DNA from: Pictodentalium vernedei
Lineage: Eukaryota > Mollusca > Scaphopoda > Dentaliida > Dentaliidae
Assembly: GCA_031216915.1 (NCBI GenBank)
Contig: CM062292.1
Coordinates: 67,754,790-67,818,789 of the forward strand
Direction of reading: 5' to 3'
DNA: 64,000 nt
The notes beneath the pieces are model-generated. The model ran no database searches. It had not been told where the DNA came from and was given only the letters and a program-made list of their open reading frames with translations. Both the position numbers and the translations under genes were made by a program. Every line of letters begins with the position of its first letter. The first letter of the stretch is position 1. Positions 1-10,428 of the stretch are shown here, piece after piece.

Positions 1-475
1 AACCGAGAGAGCGTGAAGCTCACTAACCCGTCTGGCCGAAGCAAATGCCATCAGAAAAGCCGTCTTATATGTGAGAAAATGCATATCCACCTGGGATAAA
101 GGTTCGAACGGCGCCCCCCCCCCCCCCCCCCAAGCAAAGCAGCACCCACGAAAGATTCCATTGTGGAGTAAGCTGCAAAGTCCGAGGCCTTTTCAAAGAA
201 AAGTGCCGAACAAGCTTGGAGAGGTAAGGATTAGTGCCGATACGACGCTTCCCCACATAAGAAAAAGTCTCTGAAAGCATAGACCTGTAACCCTTGATGG
301 TAACAGGCTGGAGACCCCGAGAATCAAACAGATATACCAGAAACTCCGCAATCTGTGAAATCGAAGGATTGGCATAATCAACAGAGTGATCAGCACACCA
401 TCGACAGAAGACCTTCCATTTAGCTGCATAAGCTAAACCAGTGGAGTGCCTCCTTGAAGAAGAAATGCACTCCAC
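1..475 (-). pseudogene. DIRS tyrosine recombinase N-terminal part, copy 1 (partial)
   Basis: The frame reads AYAAKWKVFCRWCADHSVDY...SISQIAEFLVYLFDSRGLQP...GYRSMLSETFSYVGKRR. This is the helical SAM-like (core-binding) domain of DIRS tyrosine recombinases, which integrate the circular DNA intermediate. The run of C at 113-131 (G on the coding strand, in LCLGGGGG) shifts the frame before the FEPLSQVDMHFLTYKTAFL segment. The catalytic Arg, HxxR and Tyr motifs lie beyond the window start. Codon 473-475 is GTG; no ATG start is evident. Confidence 0.8.
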
Positions 476-494
476 TGCTCGTCTCGAAAAACCT

Positions 495-2462
495 CTACGG
501 CGGAGACAGGACCTGACAAAAGATATGCTGAAGGCACAATGAAGTCGGGTCGACGTGAAACCTCCTCGGGCGACCTTGACAAAGAAGGTCGCGACGTAGC
601 GGGAGACGTGCCGGAACCGCCACCATCAGCGAATGGAGCTGATTGATCCACACCCGCTGAAGCGACAGGGGAGCGATCAGAATGATTCGACAACTGCAGG
701 TTCGAATTTTGGCGAGAACCTGAGGAAGAATCGGAACCGGCGGGAAGGCGTAGCCGACTAGACCGTTCCAATCAAGTGACAGAGCGTCCATGGCAAAAGC
801 CAGAGGATCTGGACACGGGGACACGAAAGTGTCCACCTGATGGTTCCAACGAGTTGCAAAGAGGTTGATGTGGGGACGTCCCCAGAGATCGCAAAGCGAC
901 TGGAACACTGCCCTGTGAAGCATCCACTCGGTGGAAATAACCCTGCCCTGTCGGAACAGGCAGTCGGCTAGGATGTTCAGACGACCGGGAATGTGACGAA
1001 CAACCACTCCGGCGTGAACATCCTGAGCGAGCAGTAGAAGATCCCAAGCTAACTCGTACATCGGAAGCGAGTGTGTGCCGCCCTGGTTCCGAATGTAAGC
1101 AACCACTGTCAAATTGTCGGTTAGTAGAAGGACCTGGCGATTCGACAGGTGAGGGATCCACTGCCTGAAACTCAGAAGAAGAGCAAGAAGCTCCTTCTGG
1201 TTGATGTGTAGAGCTGCTTGATTCTGGTCCCACATCCCGTGTAGGGAAAGACCGAGAGGATCCAACGTCGCACCCCATCCGAGATCGCTGGCATCTGCCG
1301 TCAGAACGCGATCGGACGTGGGTAAGGCCAGTGGAACACCCTGCGTAATCCAATGAACATCTGTCCAGGGAAGAAGGTGAGGATACAGAGAGTCCGGAAA
1401 CGGAAGCACCTGATCCAGAGAATCTACATTCGGCCTCCAACGACTGAGCAGAAAGTGTTGGAGAGGTCTGACACGCAGCCGACCTAGAGGAATGAGATCC
1501 GTCACCGAACCGCAGAGACCGATCAGCCGGAGAAAACTCTGAGCGGTCGCGGACCTGGTCTGGGACAGAGTCAGAGCAAAAGTTGAGAGAATCACAGCCT
1601 TGGCCTGGGGAACAGCCACCAAATTGAATTTGGTTTGGAAAGACATCCCCAGATGACAAAACGACTGAGAAGGGACCAGGTCCGACTTCTCCTCGTTGAC
1701 TCTGAATCCTAGCGACGTGAGCAAGCTCAACAGAGTGGCGACATCCGATTCCAGTAAGGCAGCATTAGAATGCCTCTGGAGGATATCGTCCAGATATGCC
1801 AAAGTAGTCACCCTGGACTGTGTGCGATGGAACGCTATCACATGCGACATCAGTCTGGTGAACGCCCAAGGAGCCAGGTTGAGGCCGAAAGGCATGGCCT
1901 TGAACTGGTAAACTCGCCCCAGAAAAGCGAACCTGAGACACTTCCGTGACGCCCGATGCATCGGAACGTGGAAGTAAGCGTCTCGCAGGTCGATGCTGGC
2001 TGCGAAATCTCCGTGGTGAATTGATTGGCGGACCGACCTGAAAGTCTCCATGCTGAACTTGGGAGCAATGATAGACTGGTTCAGGATACTCAGATCGATA
2101 ACCGGTCGGAGTCGGCCGTCCTTCTTCGGCACCAAGAACAGGCGGGAATAGAAACCCACTGACTGAACGTTCTTGACGACCTCGATCGCCCCCTTTGCCA
2201 GGAGATTGGCAATCTCCGTGGACAAAAGTTCCCGACGTAAAACGTCTGAAGGAACTGTGGTTGGAAGAGGCACCCTTGACAGAGAGGGGTGCCGTCGGAA
2301 GGATATGCGCAGCCCGGACCGAACAACATCTAACACCCATGGATCGGATGTGATGGTGGTCCAATGGTCTGCGAACTCTGCTATCCTTCCTCCAACCTGG
2401 AACGAGTCGAGGTGAGGACCTTCATTTCGAGCCCCGACGAGGCCCACGAGAGGAGAAACCAC
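495..2462 (-). CDS. DIRS reverse transcriptase / RNase H polyprotein, copy 1 (long open frame)
   Basis: This 655-codon open frame copies element RNA into DNA. Visible in order: VGGRIAEFADHW and TSDPWVLDVV (residues 23-47), VPKKDGRLRPVIDLS (111-125), motif A SIDLRDAYF (157-164), motif B MPFGLNLAP (190-198), catalytic AYLDDIL (222-228), RNase H residues in LTADASDLGWGA (388-399), KELLALL, LLTDNLT and HIPGRLNILAD (490-500). The distal INLFATRWN...DPLAFAMDALSLDW segment (532-564) resembles the methylase-like region described in DIRS elements. The first listed codon is GTG, not ATG, and the frame overlaps the gag 3' end by about 40 bases in another frame. Expression may need frameshifting or an internal start. 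The C-terminus is about 35 codons shorter than in copy 2 because one base is missing near 528. Confidence 0.88.
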   Translation of the reverse strand: MVSPLVGLVGARNEGPHLDSFQVGGRIAEFADHWTTITSDPWVLDVVRSGLRISFRRHPSLSRVPLPTTVPSDVLRRELLSTEIANLLAKGAIEVVKNVQSVGFYSRLFLVPKKDGRLRPVIDLSILNQSIIAPKFSMETFRSVRQSIHHGDFAASIDLRDAYFHVPMHRASRKCLRFAFLGRVYQFKAMPFGLNLAPWAFTRLMSHVIAFHRTQSRVTTLAYLDDILQRHSNAALLESDVATLLSLLTSLGFRVNEEKSDLVPSQSFCHLGMSFQTKFNLVAVPQAKAVILSTFALTLSQTRSATAQSFLRLIGLCGSVTDLIPLGRLRVRPLQHFLLSRWRPNVDSLDQVLPFPDSLYPHLLPWTDVHWITQGVPLALPTSDRVLTADASDLGWGATLDPLGLSLHGMWDQNQAALHINQKELLALLLSFRQWIPHLSNRQVLLLTDNLTVVAYIRNQGGTHSLPMYELAWDLLLLAQDVHAGVVVRHIPGRLNILADCLFRQGRVISTEWMLHRAVFQSLCDLWGRPHINLFATRWNHQVDTFVSPCPDPLAFAMDALSLDWNGLVGYAFPPVPILPQVLAKIRTCSCRIILIAPLSLQRVWINQLHSLMVAVPARLPLRRDLLCQGRPRRFHVDPTSLCLQHIFCQVLSPP

Positions 2463-4302
2463 CTTCTCTGCTAAATGAAGAATCCTGAGACTTCCCTCGA
2501 TTCTGCCGACCCCTACCTTTACCCCGTGAGTAAGAAGTAGAGGCGGCGGCAGAAGGACCAGCCTTTTGCTTCACAGAGGAAGCAGAAGGGTACTTGTTAG
2601 GCTTGGAACGGCCCTTGCCTCCCCGAGAAGGCTGATCAAGCTGACGAAACAGCAGCTGATCTTTGGAATGACGTAGGACGTCATCCCGGACCGTCGACAC
2701 GGAACCATGGAAAAGTTGCGGACCTGCCAAAGAAGCAGATCGAAGAGTAGCACACTGCTCCTCGGGAAGGGATCGTCCTGTGTCCAGCACAGCGTCCCTT
2801 CGAACTAATTCCAAATTAGCCGTGTTACAGGCATGGGTGTGAGTAAGGTGCATAAGCGCCTTGGACAGCACACGCAAAGGAGCCTGTACCTCGTCAAACT
2901 TATCTGGAGGCAGATAAGCAGCCAAAGCTGAGATGACGTGATCTGAGAGAGAAAGCATGCCAAGCATCTCTCTAGATAAGCCCAATGTGGACTCCAGAGT
3001 TGTCATTGGAATGACGGCAGACTTGGGCTTGGAAAGCCCGAGGGAAGTGGAGTCCTGATCCAGAACCGTCAAAGCCTGGCAGACTGACGGATTGGCGGAA
3101 TCGTAGGAACGATAACGCACAGGAGGCAAAAAGGTGTCAACCCTGGTGAAGAACGAAGTCTTCAAAGCCTTAGAATTCAGCTTGGCATCCAATGCTGAAA
3201 AAGCTTCAACCACCTGTACCGACTGGCACGGTCGAAGGCGCCCAGAAGCAGGTTGATCCATAGGCTGTTGGCGCGCGACCGATGATCGCGGCCAGGCTGA
3301 CACTGTCGGCTGGTTAGCAGGTTTGAGCTCAGGCAGAAACCCAAACACAAAGTCAAAAGCCGCCCCCAAGTCCGAAGACTGCTGGCCCTCGACCTCAAGC
3401 ATGTCGGACTCCTCCCCAGAGTCGGAAGACACATAGCCCATCGTGGGCAAACCAGCCGACGCCTCCCATGGTGTCGGGACACCAGAGGAATCGGAAACCG
3501 GCCTGTTTCCAATCCCAGGAGGCGGCGCCATAGGAGGCGCCTGGAAACCACCCATAGCCTCGCTGGAAGCAACAGGAAGGCTCTTAGAAAGAACCTGAGT
3601 GAGTAAGGAGAGGGCCTCCCTAAGCTCACTGCCCGTACCGACCGGTTCGACAGGGAGGCGAACCGGAAAAGTGGCTTCACCTCTGACCCTCTTAACCAGC
3701 GAAGGGTCACGATCCTCCAAAACACCCGACGCGGGACGACGGGCGGCAGCCGAAACATCTGAAGGCAGACGTGTATAGGGGTACGATGCACCCCGAGGAT
3801 CAATATTGCGAGAACTCATGAGAGTCACTGCGGACCTCTGCAGGCCAGAAGGTCCAGGCTGCACAAAAGGCGTTGGTCCCCCAAAACTGGTCGTGTGACC
3901 AGAGTGAGTAGGCGGAAACGCCACGGAGTTCATAGTGTTTCCACTACGAACATCCGAATCCAAAGACACAACTGTGGTGCTCGACGGCGAAGAGACCACA
4001 GCGATGGGCTCGGCCGGCAGCCCCTTCCGACTTCGCCGAGTTGAAGTCAGGGAAGGCTGAGGCCGATATCCCACGTCTACAGTATCGGACATTCCTGCAG
4101 TCCCCTGCAGCGAAAAGCCGAGGCCGGCTGAAACAGACAACGAAGCAGACGGACCAGCAGCAGTAATAGATACGTCGAGAGTCGTTGAGGCTGGTGAAAT
4201 AGTGGAGAGAGCACACCGGCTCGGCTCCGAAGGAGGAGTCACAACCCTAGTGACAGCCTCAGATGTCGACTGGAGGGGGACCGTAGTCCCGGAACCAGGC
4301 AT
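2422..4302 (-). CDS. DIRS gag-like protein, main part, copy 1
   Basis: This is a 626-codon open frame just upstream of the reverse transcriptase. It is rich in Ser, Pro, Thr and Gly in the first 300 residues, then has a more ordered middle (VVEAFSALDAKL, VRYRSYDSANPSVCQ, SREMLGMLSLSDHVISAL), and ends in a basic GKGRGRQNRGKSQ tail that could bind nucleic acid. Its place and composition match gag of DIRS elements, which packages element RNA. The methionine at 4302 is probably not the true start: copy 2 runs in frame from MPRTIPCGQC about 100 codons upstream. Here a short deletion near 4325-4335 and another frame break near 4510 separate that N-terminus. Confidence 0.75.
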   Translation of the reverse strand: MPGSGTTVPLQSTSEAVTRVVTPPSEPSRCALSTISPASTTLDVSITAAGPSASLSVSAGLGFSLQGTAGMSDTVDVGYRPQPSLTSTRRSRKGLPAEPIAVVSSPSSTTVVSLDSDVRSGNTMNSVAFPPTHSGHTTSFGGPTPFVQPGPSGLQRSAVTLMSSRNIDPRGASYPYTRLPSDVSAAARRPASGVLEDRDPSLVKRVRGEATFPVRLPVEPVGTGSELREALSLLTQVLSKSLPVASSEAMGGFQAPPMAPPPGIGNRPVSDSSGVPTPWEASAGLPTMGYVSSDSGEESDMLEVEGQQSSDLGAAFDFVFGFLPELKPANQPTVSAWPRSSVARQQPMDQPASGRLRPCQSVQVVEAFSALDAKLNSKALKTSFFTRVDTFLPPVRYRSYDSANPSVCQALTVLDQDSTSLGLSKPKSAVIPMTTLESTLGLSREMLGMLSLSDHVISALAAYLPPDKFDEVQAPLRVLSKALMHLTHTHACNTANLELVRRDAVLDTGRSLPEEQCATLRSASLAGPQLFHGSVSTVRDDVLRHSKDQLLFRQLDQPSRGGKGRSKPNKYPSASSVKQKAGPSAAASTSYSRGKGRGRQNRGKSQDSSFSREGGFSSRGPRRGSK

Positions 4303-4309
4303 CTCTTCA

Positions 4310-4596
4310 CCAGAACACTCAACGGAAAAGACTGCACATCCCCCACGGAGGAGGAATAACTCTCACCAGACAAAGTCGGCTCGGGAGGCCCCGAACGACC
4401 ATGTTCTCCTTTCCCGCGGGAGCGGGAGGCACGGCCACGAGAACGAACGACACGGTTTACTGACGCCCAGAAGGTGGAAGACCATGTTCCACAGACACCA
4501 CACGGCCGCTCACCCATTACAGGAGGAACAAGACGAATGTACATCGTCCACATGCTTTGGCAGCAGACATTGCCCACAAGGAATTGTCCTGGGCAT
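4310..4596 (-). pseudogene. DIRS gag N-terminal Cys-rich segment, copy 1, frame-broken
   Basis: The ATG at 4596-4594 opens MPRTIPCGQCLLPKHVDDVH, then the frame stops near 4510. A second frame continues with RPCGVCGTWSSTFWASVN and SGESYSSSVGDVQSF to about 4310. The paired CxxC motifs (CGQC, CGVC) are typical of DIRS gag N-termini. Copy 2 keeps both blocks in one frame, and also has about 22 bases here that copy 1 lacks. Confidence 0.75.
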
Positions 4597-5064
4597 GATA
4601 GAGGTGAGAGGAGCAGAGAAGGTGAGATCAGAAAACAGAACACCCCCAAAGAAGAGAGAAAGGTGACAGAAACAAAGACCCCAGACGGTCGACCGGGAAC
4701 CACACAACAGGAAGACTACTCTCAAAAGAAAGAAGAAACACTGTAGGAGTGGTACCCCGCTGACACCTAACTCTAACACAATTAGAAAATTTTGCAAAAA
4801 AAGCATTAACAATAATTGTGAAAAATTTAAGTCCGAACCGCGTGGCACACGAAATTCGCGTGCGACTCGAGAGAGAGCAAATAAATATACATTATGGACA
4901 TATAATAGAAAAGAGAATATAAAACACTGTTCCTGAGAATACAAAGGATACACTGTGGTATAATGAATCAGGAATCATCAAACATCGAGCTGGTGGAACA
5001 CTGATAAGCGTGCAAAAACATCTCGACACGAAGCGGATTATAAAAAGAATGAGTCTTTAGAGTC

Positions 5065-5303
5065 GGTATATGCGCACTGGCAACGGAAGTCGTGGAGTTG
5101 TACTTGGGAGAGAGCGTCCCGTACTGGGTCTGCGCCGGTTGCACTCGACCCAGTTTTGGCTTATTTTTATTGGTGCTTTTGCACCACTTTTCTTTCCCAA
5201 CTTGCTTGGGAAAGACAAAAATAGAGAGTATTTTATCCGAGTTAGGGACTTCCACTGTAGTGCAAGCCTGTAGTAAACAATTGTGAGTAGGTTGATAAGA
5301 AAT
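5065..5303. repeat. DIRS copy 1 right inverted terminal repeat
   Basis: It matches the copy 2 right terminal repeat (15973-16233) in the same orientation, and the left repeat (9826-10056) as reverse complement. It contains the run ggaagtcgtggagttgtact and the outer end gttgataagaaat. In DIRS elements these repeats take part in forming the circular intermediate. Confidence 0.88.
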
Positions 5304-5376
5304 TTCAGTCTTCTACATAGCGTAATAAACTAGAGGCTCTAAAGAGCCTACAATCGCTCACCTGGAACTAAATATA

Positions 5377-8300
5377 ATGAAAGTGTCAATGACACTGTAG
5401 CTCAACTTGACAAACTTGAACTTGGTAAGTTATAAATAAAATGGCAAAATTGAAGATCATTGGTACCAATGTCATTTTTTTTTGCCAGTGGCAACATTTT
5501 TTGGCAGAAACCGAAGAAAATCGATAGCTCCCATCTAGAGGCCTCCCCAAACAAGCATGCCAGGTTTCAAAGCAATCCGATCATAAATGTGCCCTATACA
5601 GGGCAATATTGAAATATTGTGGTCTGACTAGACTAAATTCTAAGAACGTTGGCCATGGCAACAATTTTTGACGGAAATGGAAGAAAATCAATAGCTCCCA
5701 TCTAGAGGTCACCGTAAATAAGCATACCAGGTTTCAAAGCAATCTAATCATAAATGTGCCCTGTAGGGTGAGCCAAAGGGAAATATTGTGGTCTGACTAA
5801 ACTAAGTTCTAAGAATGTTGGCTGCGGCAACATTTTTTGATGGAAATTGAAGAAAATCGATAGCTCCCATCTAGAGGTCACCCCAAACAAGCATGAAAGG
5901 TTTCAAAGCAATCCGATCATAAATGTGTCCTGTAGGGTGTGCCAAAGGGAAATACTGAGTCTTCTGACTAAACTAAGTTCTAAGAACGTTGGCTGTGGCA
6001 ACATTTTTTGCTGGAAATTGAAGAAAATCGATAGCTCCCATCTAGAGGTCTCCCCAAACAAGCATACCAGGATTCAAAGCAATCAAATCATAAATGTGCC
6101 CTGTAGGGTGTGCCAAAGGGAAATATTGTGGTCTGACTAAACTGAGTTCTAAAAACGTTGGCCGCGGCAACATTTTTTGACGGAAATTGAAGAAAATCGA
6201 TATCTCCCATCAAGAGGTCACCCCAAACAAGCATGCCAGGTTTCAAAGCAATCCGATCATAAATGTACCCTGTAGGGTGTGCCAAAGGGAAATATTGAGT
6301 CTTCTGCCTAAACTAAGTTCTAAGAACGTTGGCCGCGGCAACATTTTTTGACAGAAATTGCAGAAAATCGATAGCTCCCATCTAGAGGTCTCCCCAAACA
6401 AGCATACCAGGATTCAAAGCAATCTGATCATAAATGGGCCCTGTAGGGTGTGCCAAAGGAAAATATTGAGGTCTGACTAAACTAAGTTCTACGAACGTTG
6501 GCCGTGGCAACATTTTTTGCAAGAAATTGAAGACAATCGATAGCTCCCATCTAGAGGTCACCCTAAATAAGCGTACCAGGTTTCAAAGCAATCAAATCAT
6601 AAATGTGCCCTGTAGGGTGTGCCAAAGGGAAATATTGTGGTTTGACTAAACTAAATTCTAAAAATGTTGGCCGTGGCAACATTTTTTGACGGAAATTGAA
6701 GAAAATCGATAGCTCCCATCTAGAGGTCACCCCAAACAAGCATGCCAGGTTTCAAAGCAATCTGATCATAAATGTACCCTGTAGGGTGTGCCAAAGGGAA
6801 ATATTCAGTCTTCTGACTAAACTAAGTTCTAAGAACGTTGGCCGCGGCAACATTTTTTGACAGAAATTGCAGAAAATCGATAGCTCCCATCTAGAGGTCA
6901 CCCCAAACAAGCATACCAGGATTCAAAGCAATCTGATCATAAATGGGCCCTGTAGGGTGTGCCAAAGGAAAATATTGAGGTCTGACTAAACTAAGTTCTA
7001 AGAACGTTGGCTGTGGCAACATTTTTTGCCGGAAATTGAAGAAAATCGATAGCTCCCATCTAGAGGTCTCCCCAAACAAGCATACCAGGATTCAAAGCAA
7101 TCAAATCATAAATGTGCCCTGTAGGGTGTGCCAAAGGGAAATATTGTGGTCTGACTAAACTGAGTTCTAAAAACGTTGGCCGCGGCAACATTTTTTGACG
7201 GAAATTGAAGAAAACCGATATCTCCCATCAAGAGGTCACCCCAAACAAGCATGCCAGGTTTCAAAGCAATCCGATCATAAATGTACCCTGTAGGGTGTGC
7301 CAAAGGGAAATATTGAGTCTTCTGCCTAAACTAAGTTCTAAGAACGTTGGCCGCGGCAACATTTTTTGACGGAAATTGCAGAAAATCGATAGCTCCCATC
7401 TAGAGGTCTCCCCAAACAAGCATACCAGGATTCAAAGCAATCTGATCATAAATGGGCCCTGTAGGGTGTGCCAAAGGAAAATATTGAGGTCTGACTAAAC
7501 TAAGTTCTAAGAACGTTGGCCGTGGCAACATTTTTTGCAAGAAATTGAAGACAATCGATAGCTCCCATCTAGAGGTCACCCTAAATAAGCGTACCAGGTT
7601 TCAAAGCAATCAAATCATAAATGTGCCCTGTAGGGTGTGCCAAAGGGAAATATTGTGGTTTGACTAAACTAAATTCTAAGAATGTTGACCGTGGCAACAT
7701 TTTTTGACGGAAATTGAAGAAAATCGATAGCTCCCATCTAGAGGTCACCCCAAACAAGCATGCCAGGTTTCAAAGCAATCTGATCATAAATGTACCCTGT
7801 AGGGTGTGCCAAAGGGAAATATTCAGTCTTCTGACTAAACTAAGTTCTAAGAACGTTGGCCGCGGCAACATTTTTTGACAGAAATTGAAGAAAATCGATA
7901 GCACCCATCTAGAGGTCTCCCCAAACAAGCATACCAGGTTTCAAAGCAATCTGATCACAAATGTGCCATGTAGGGTGTGCCAAAGGGAAATATTGAGGTC
8001 TGACTAAACTAAGTTCTACGAACGTTGGCCGTGGCAACATTTTTTGCCAGAAATTGAAGAAAATCGATAGCTCCCATCTAGAGGTCACCCTAAATAAGCA
8101 TACCAGGTTTCAAAGCAATCAAATCATAAATGTGCCCTGTATGGTGTGCCAAAGGGAAATATTGTGGTTTGACTAAACTAAGTTCTAAGAACGTTGGCCA
8201 CGGCAACATTTTTTGACGGAAATTGAAGAAAATCGATAGCTCTCATCTAGAGGTCACCCCAAACAAGCATGCCAAGTTTCAAAGTAATCTGATCATAAAT

Positions 8301-8439
8301 GCGACCTGTGAGGTGTGCCAAAGGAAATTGTGGACGTACGTACTAACGTACTAACATACTAACGTACGTACGTACGTACGCCGACGGACGAGAAGTGATG
8401 GCAATAGCTCAGCTTGACTTTGTCAAGTTGAGCTAAAAA
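5377..8439 (+). mobile_element. Hairpin-ended satellite-carrying element (pearl/Helentron-like), element P1
   Basis: The left end starts atgaaagtgtcaatgacact, a 7-bp-stem hairpin, followed by tagctcaacttg. The right end is the inverted form caagttgagctaaaaa. Between them are a left arm, 17 tandem monomers of about 170 bp (5493-8330), and a short (acgt)n/cggacg microsatellite. The same left end occurs at 52206, and related right ends at 40977, 53515 and 56050. Left arm, tandem core, microsatellite and hairpin tail is the architecture known from bivalve pearl elements, which are considered nonautonomous Helentrons. That assignment is inference; no transposase is present. Confidence 0.65.
5470..8335. 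repeat. Tandem array of 17 monomers of about 170 bp with a six-monomer higher-order unit
   Basis: The anchor gcaacatttttt recurs 17 times (about 5493, 5660, 5829, 6000, 6169, 6340 ... 8205). Spacing alternates near 169 and 171 bp. Blocks starting at 6000 and 7018 match closely for at least five monomers, giving a 1018-bp higher-order period. Each monomer includes atagctcccatctagaggtc and accaggtttcaaagcaat. Short open frames here are by-products of the repeat. Confidence 0.92.
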
Positions 8440-9060
8440 TGTGATTTCCCATAGGCTTTCCATGGTAACTATGAGCTGCAACTGTGGCCATATTTGCAAC
8501 ATTACATCAACATTACATGAAAATCATTGGAAGGTGTACCAGTCCTCAATCATGTGAAGTTTCAAAACCTTTGACTTTGTAGTTTCAGAGGGGAAGATTT
8601 TTGCAAATTCTATCAATCAGAATCAGAGAATGTCTCTGGTGGTCATATTTTCCAACCAACGGGAACAAAAAGAGGATCTTTTGTAGAGGGCCTCCTATAG
8701 CTCATTCCTGCGAAGTTTGGTTCACGTTGGCTCAGTAGTTCCAGAGAAGATGAAAATGTGATTTCCCTTGAGGTTTCTATAGTAACTATAAGCTGCAATT
8801 GTGGCCACGTTTGCAACACGATCAACATTAAATGAGGTTCGTTGGTAGAGGGTGTCCCAGTTATCAACCATGCAAAGTTTGAAAACATTTGGCCCTGTGG
8901 TTTCAGAGGAGAAGATTTTTCAAAATCCACCAATCAGAAAAAAAAAATGCTTCCGGCAGCCATGTTTTTTGATGCACGATAACAAAATGAGGAATGTTTG
9001 TAGAGGACCTCCCACAGACGATTCCTGTCAAGTTTGGTTCACTCTGGCTCGTCTTAGTCA
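8438..9060. repeat. Two diverged tandem units of about 318 bp
   Basis: Two units starting near 8438 and 8756 share gtgatttccc, then a taactatgagctgcaa-like block and a gtttggttcac-like block. They directly follow the P1 tail and may be the core of a second, truncated satellite-carrying element. No coding potential was seen. Confidence 0.65.
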
Positions 9061-9105
9061 AGTCTTCCGTATCAAAAGCACGAACTTTATAACCTATAAT
9101 ATTCT

Positions 9106-9275
9106 ACAGTGGAGCCTTCTTAGTTGGGATATTTCTTAAAAGAATAACTGAATATAACTTCAAAACACAAAATCATTTACCATAACTTCAGGACAAAGTT
9201 AACCTGCTAGTTGGGTATACATATGGAGCAAACTCCTGTTAATTGAATAAAAAAATTAAATGTCGAGAAATTACA
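9106..9275 (+). mobile_element. Truncated pogo/Tigger-like MITE, family D
   Basis: It starts TA|CAGTGGAGCC and continues with the family D sequence seen complete at 18337-18770, including cctgttaattgaataaa and atgtcgagaaattac. It stops abruptly at about 9275 with no second terminal repeat. Confidence 0.7.
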
Positions 9276-9309
9276 GGACTTAGGTTCTCATCTCTAGGAG
9301 TGTTGAAAA

Positions 9310-9566
9310 ATCGCATTTGGAAAGCTTGAGGGAGAGCTCAATGGCTTGTATACTTTTATCGACACTTTCTATGGCCAGTCAAAGACCTACTCCAGTAACA
9401 ATAGCTAAACAAAGATTCTCTTTATCTGGTTGGGTCACTTTGTTTTAAAGTATCAAGGTGCCTTGCCCAAAAAAACAATGCAGTTACCAATGGCGGGGAT
9501 TGAACCGTGAGCCTTTCGGTTTAAAGTTTAATGACATAACCACTGAGCCACTGCACTCCCAGGATA
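9310..9566 (-). mobile_element. tRNA-derived SINE, second family, old copy
   Basis: On the minus strand it reads GCAGTGGCTCAGTGGTTATG (A-box-like) and CGGTTCAATCCCCGCC (B-box-like), then TTGGGCAAGGCACC. It continues into a tail unlike that of the SINEs at 27.9, 56.5 and 63.4 kb. A fragment of the same tail (gattatctttatccggttgg) is at 57250. No clear target duplication. Confidence 0.6.
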
Positions 9567-9785
9567 AATGGTAAGTTTATTTATTACACATCCATTAAAC
9601 TTTAAACCCTTGTTTTTTAACGGAATTGCCACTATGAGATAAATGTTTCTGTATTCAGCTGGTGATGAACAAGCCAGAACTTTTTTCCCAGCATCGTTTA
9701 TACTTGCTCCTTTCCCGTCGAGTCATTAGTTATGCTTTGAAAAATTTCCAAAATTTGTTTTTCAATTATCGATCGTCTGTTTGAA

Positions 9786-10056
9786 AATTTAAATTTTATA
9801 GTAAATTTCCTTTCTTATTATAACTACCACAATTGTTTACTACAGGCTTGCACTACAGTGGAAGTCCCTAACTCGGATAATATACTCTCTATTTTTGTCT
9901 TTTCCAAGCAATTTGGGAAAGAAAAGTGGTGCAAAAGCACCAAGAAAAAATAACCAAAACTGGGCGCAGACCCAGTACGGGACGCTCTCTCCCAAGTACA
10001 ACTCCACGACTTCCATTGCCAGTGCGCATTTACATCGCTAATGACTCATTCTTTTT
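9786..10056. repeat. DIRS copy 2 left inverted terminal repeat
   Basis: From about 9826 it is the reverse complement of the right repeat (16215-15973), sharing tgcactacagtggaagtccc and caagtacaactccacgactt. It lacks about 15-20 bp found in the right repeat near 9970. The outermost 40 bp (9786-9825) differ from the right end and are matched instead by the first half of the internal complementary region. Confidence 0.88.
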
Positions 10057-10135
10057 GAATCTGCCAACGTTAGAGTTATGTGATCAGCAGGGAGGGAGGA
10101 TTCTTACCCGTATAAGAAGACGGGAGGGCCTCCAT

Positions 10136-10223
10136 GTAAACAATTGTGGTAGGTATAATAAGAAAGGAAATTTACTATAAAATTTAAATTTCTTATCAAC
10201 CTACCCACAATTGTTTACTACAG
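10136..10223. repeat. DIRS internal complementary region joining both element ends
   Basis: Bases 10136-10190 (gtaaacaattgtggtag...) are the reverse complement of the left outer end 9785-9840. Bases 10187-10223 (atttcttatcaacctaccca...) are the reverse complement of the right outer end 16197-16233. The halves overlap at attt. This back-to-back arrangement is the DIRS hallmark thought to template completion and circle closure. Confidence 0.9.
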
Positions 10224-10428
10224 GCTGAATAGACAATAGGCTGGAGGGAATCGCATAACCAACCCACACATAACCCGAGTGCACTGGAACCGTGAAGCAG
10301 ACGGAAGAAGTCCCGAGGTGTATCACAATCATTAGTAAAAGATAATGAGAAGAGGCATATGAGTCTGTGTGACACACAGACAGAAAAGGGCAGTAACAGC
10401 ACAGAGCTGAAACTGACCTTCAAGAAGC

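Larger units (their letters stand above)
1..5303 (-). mobile_element. DIRS-type tyrosine-recombinase retrotransposon, copy 1 (cut by window start)
   Basis: Read on the minus strand, the order is terminal repeat (5303-5065), gag (about 4596-2422), reverse transcriptase/RNase H (2462-495), then the start of a tyrosine recombinase (475-1). That is the DIRS order. DNA is closely similar along its length to the complete copy at 9786-16233; position 1 here corresponds to about 10972 there. The outer right end stops at ttgataagaaat, exactly as in copy 2. The recombinase C-terminus, internal complementary region and left terminal repeat lie off the window. Lesions: frame breaks in the gag N-terminal third, a 1-base loss near 528, and a long C tract at 113-131 that breaks the recombinase frame. 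Confidence 0.9.

Noticed and set aside
193..429. 78-residue open frame in copy 1 and its counterpart at 11165-11401
   Set aside because: Out-of-frame shadow of the recombinase N-terminal domain, conserved only because the DNA is.
772..1659. 295-residue Ser-rich open frame inside the DIRS reverse transcriptase
   Set aside because: Alternate-frame shadow of the RT/RNase H region; Ser/Arg-rich composition follows from frame shift, no motif.
6088..7303. Two near-identical 65-residue open frames 1018 bp apart
   Set aside because: They come from the higher-order 170-bp satellite, not from duplicated genes.
5470..8335. CRISPR-like regular repeats
   Set aside because: Monomers are contiguous and about 170 bp with no unique spacers; eukaryotic satellite.
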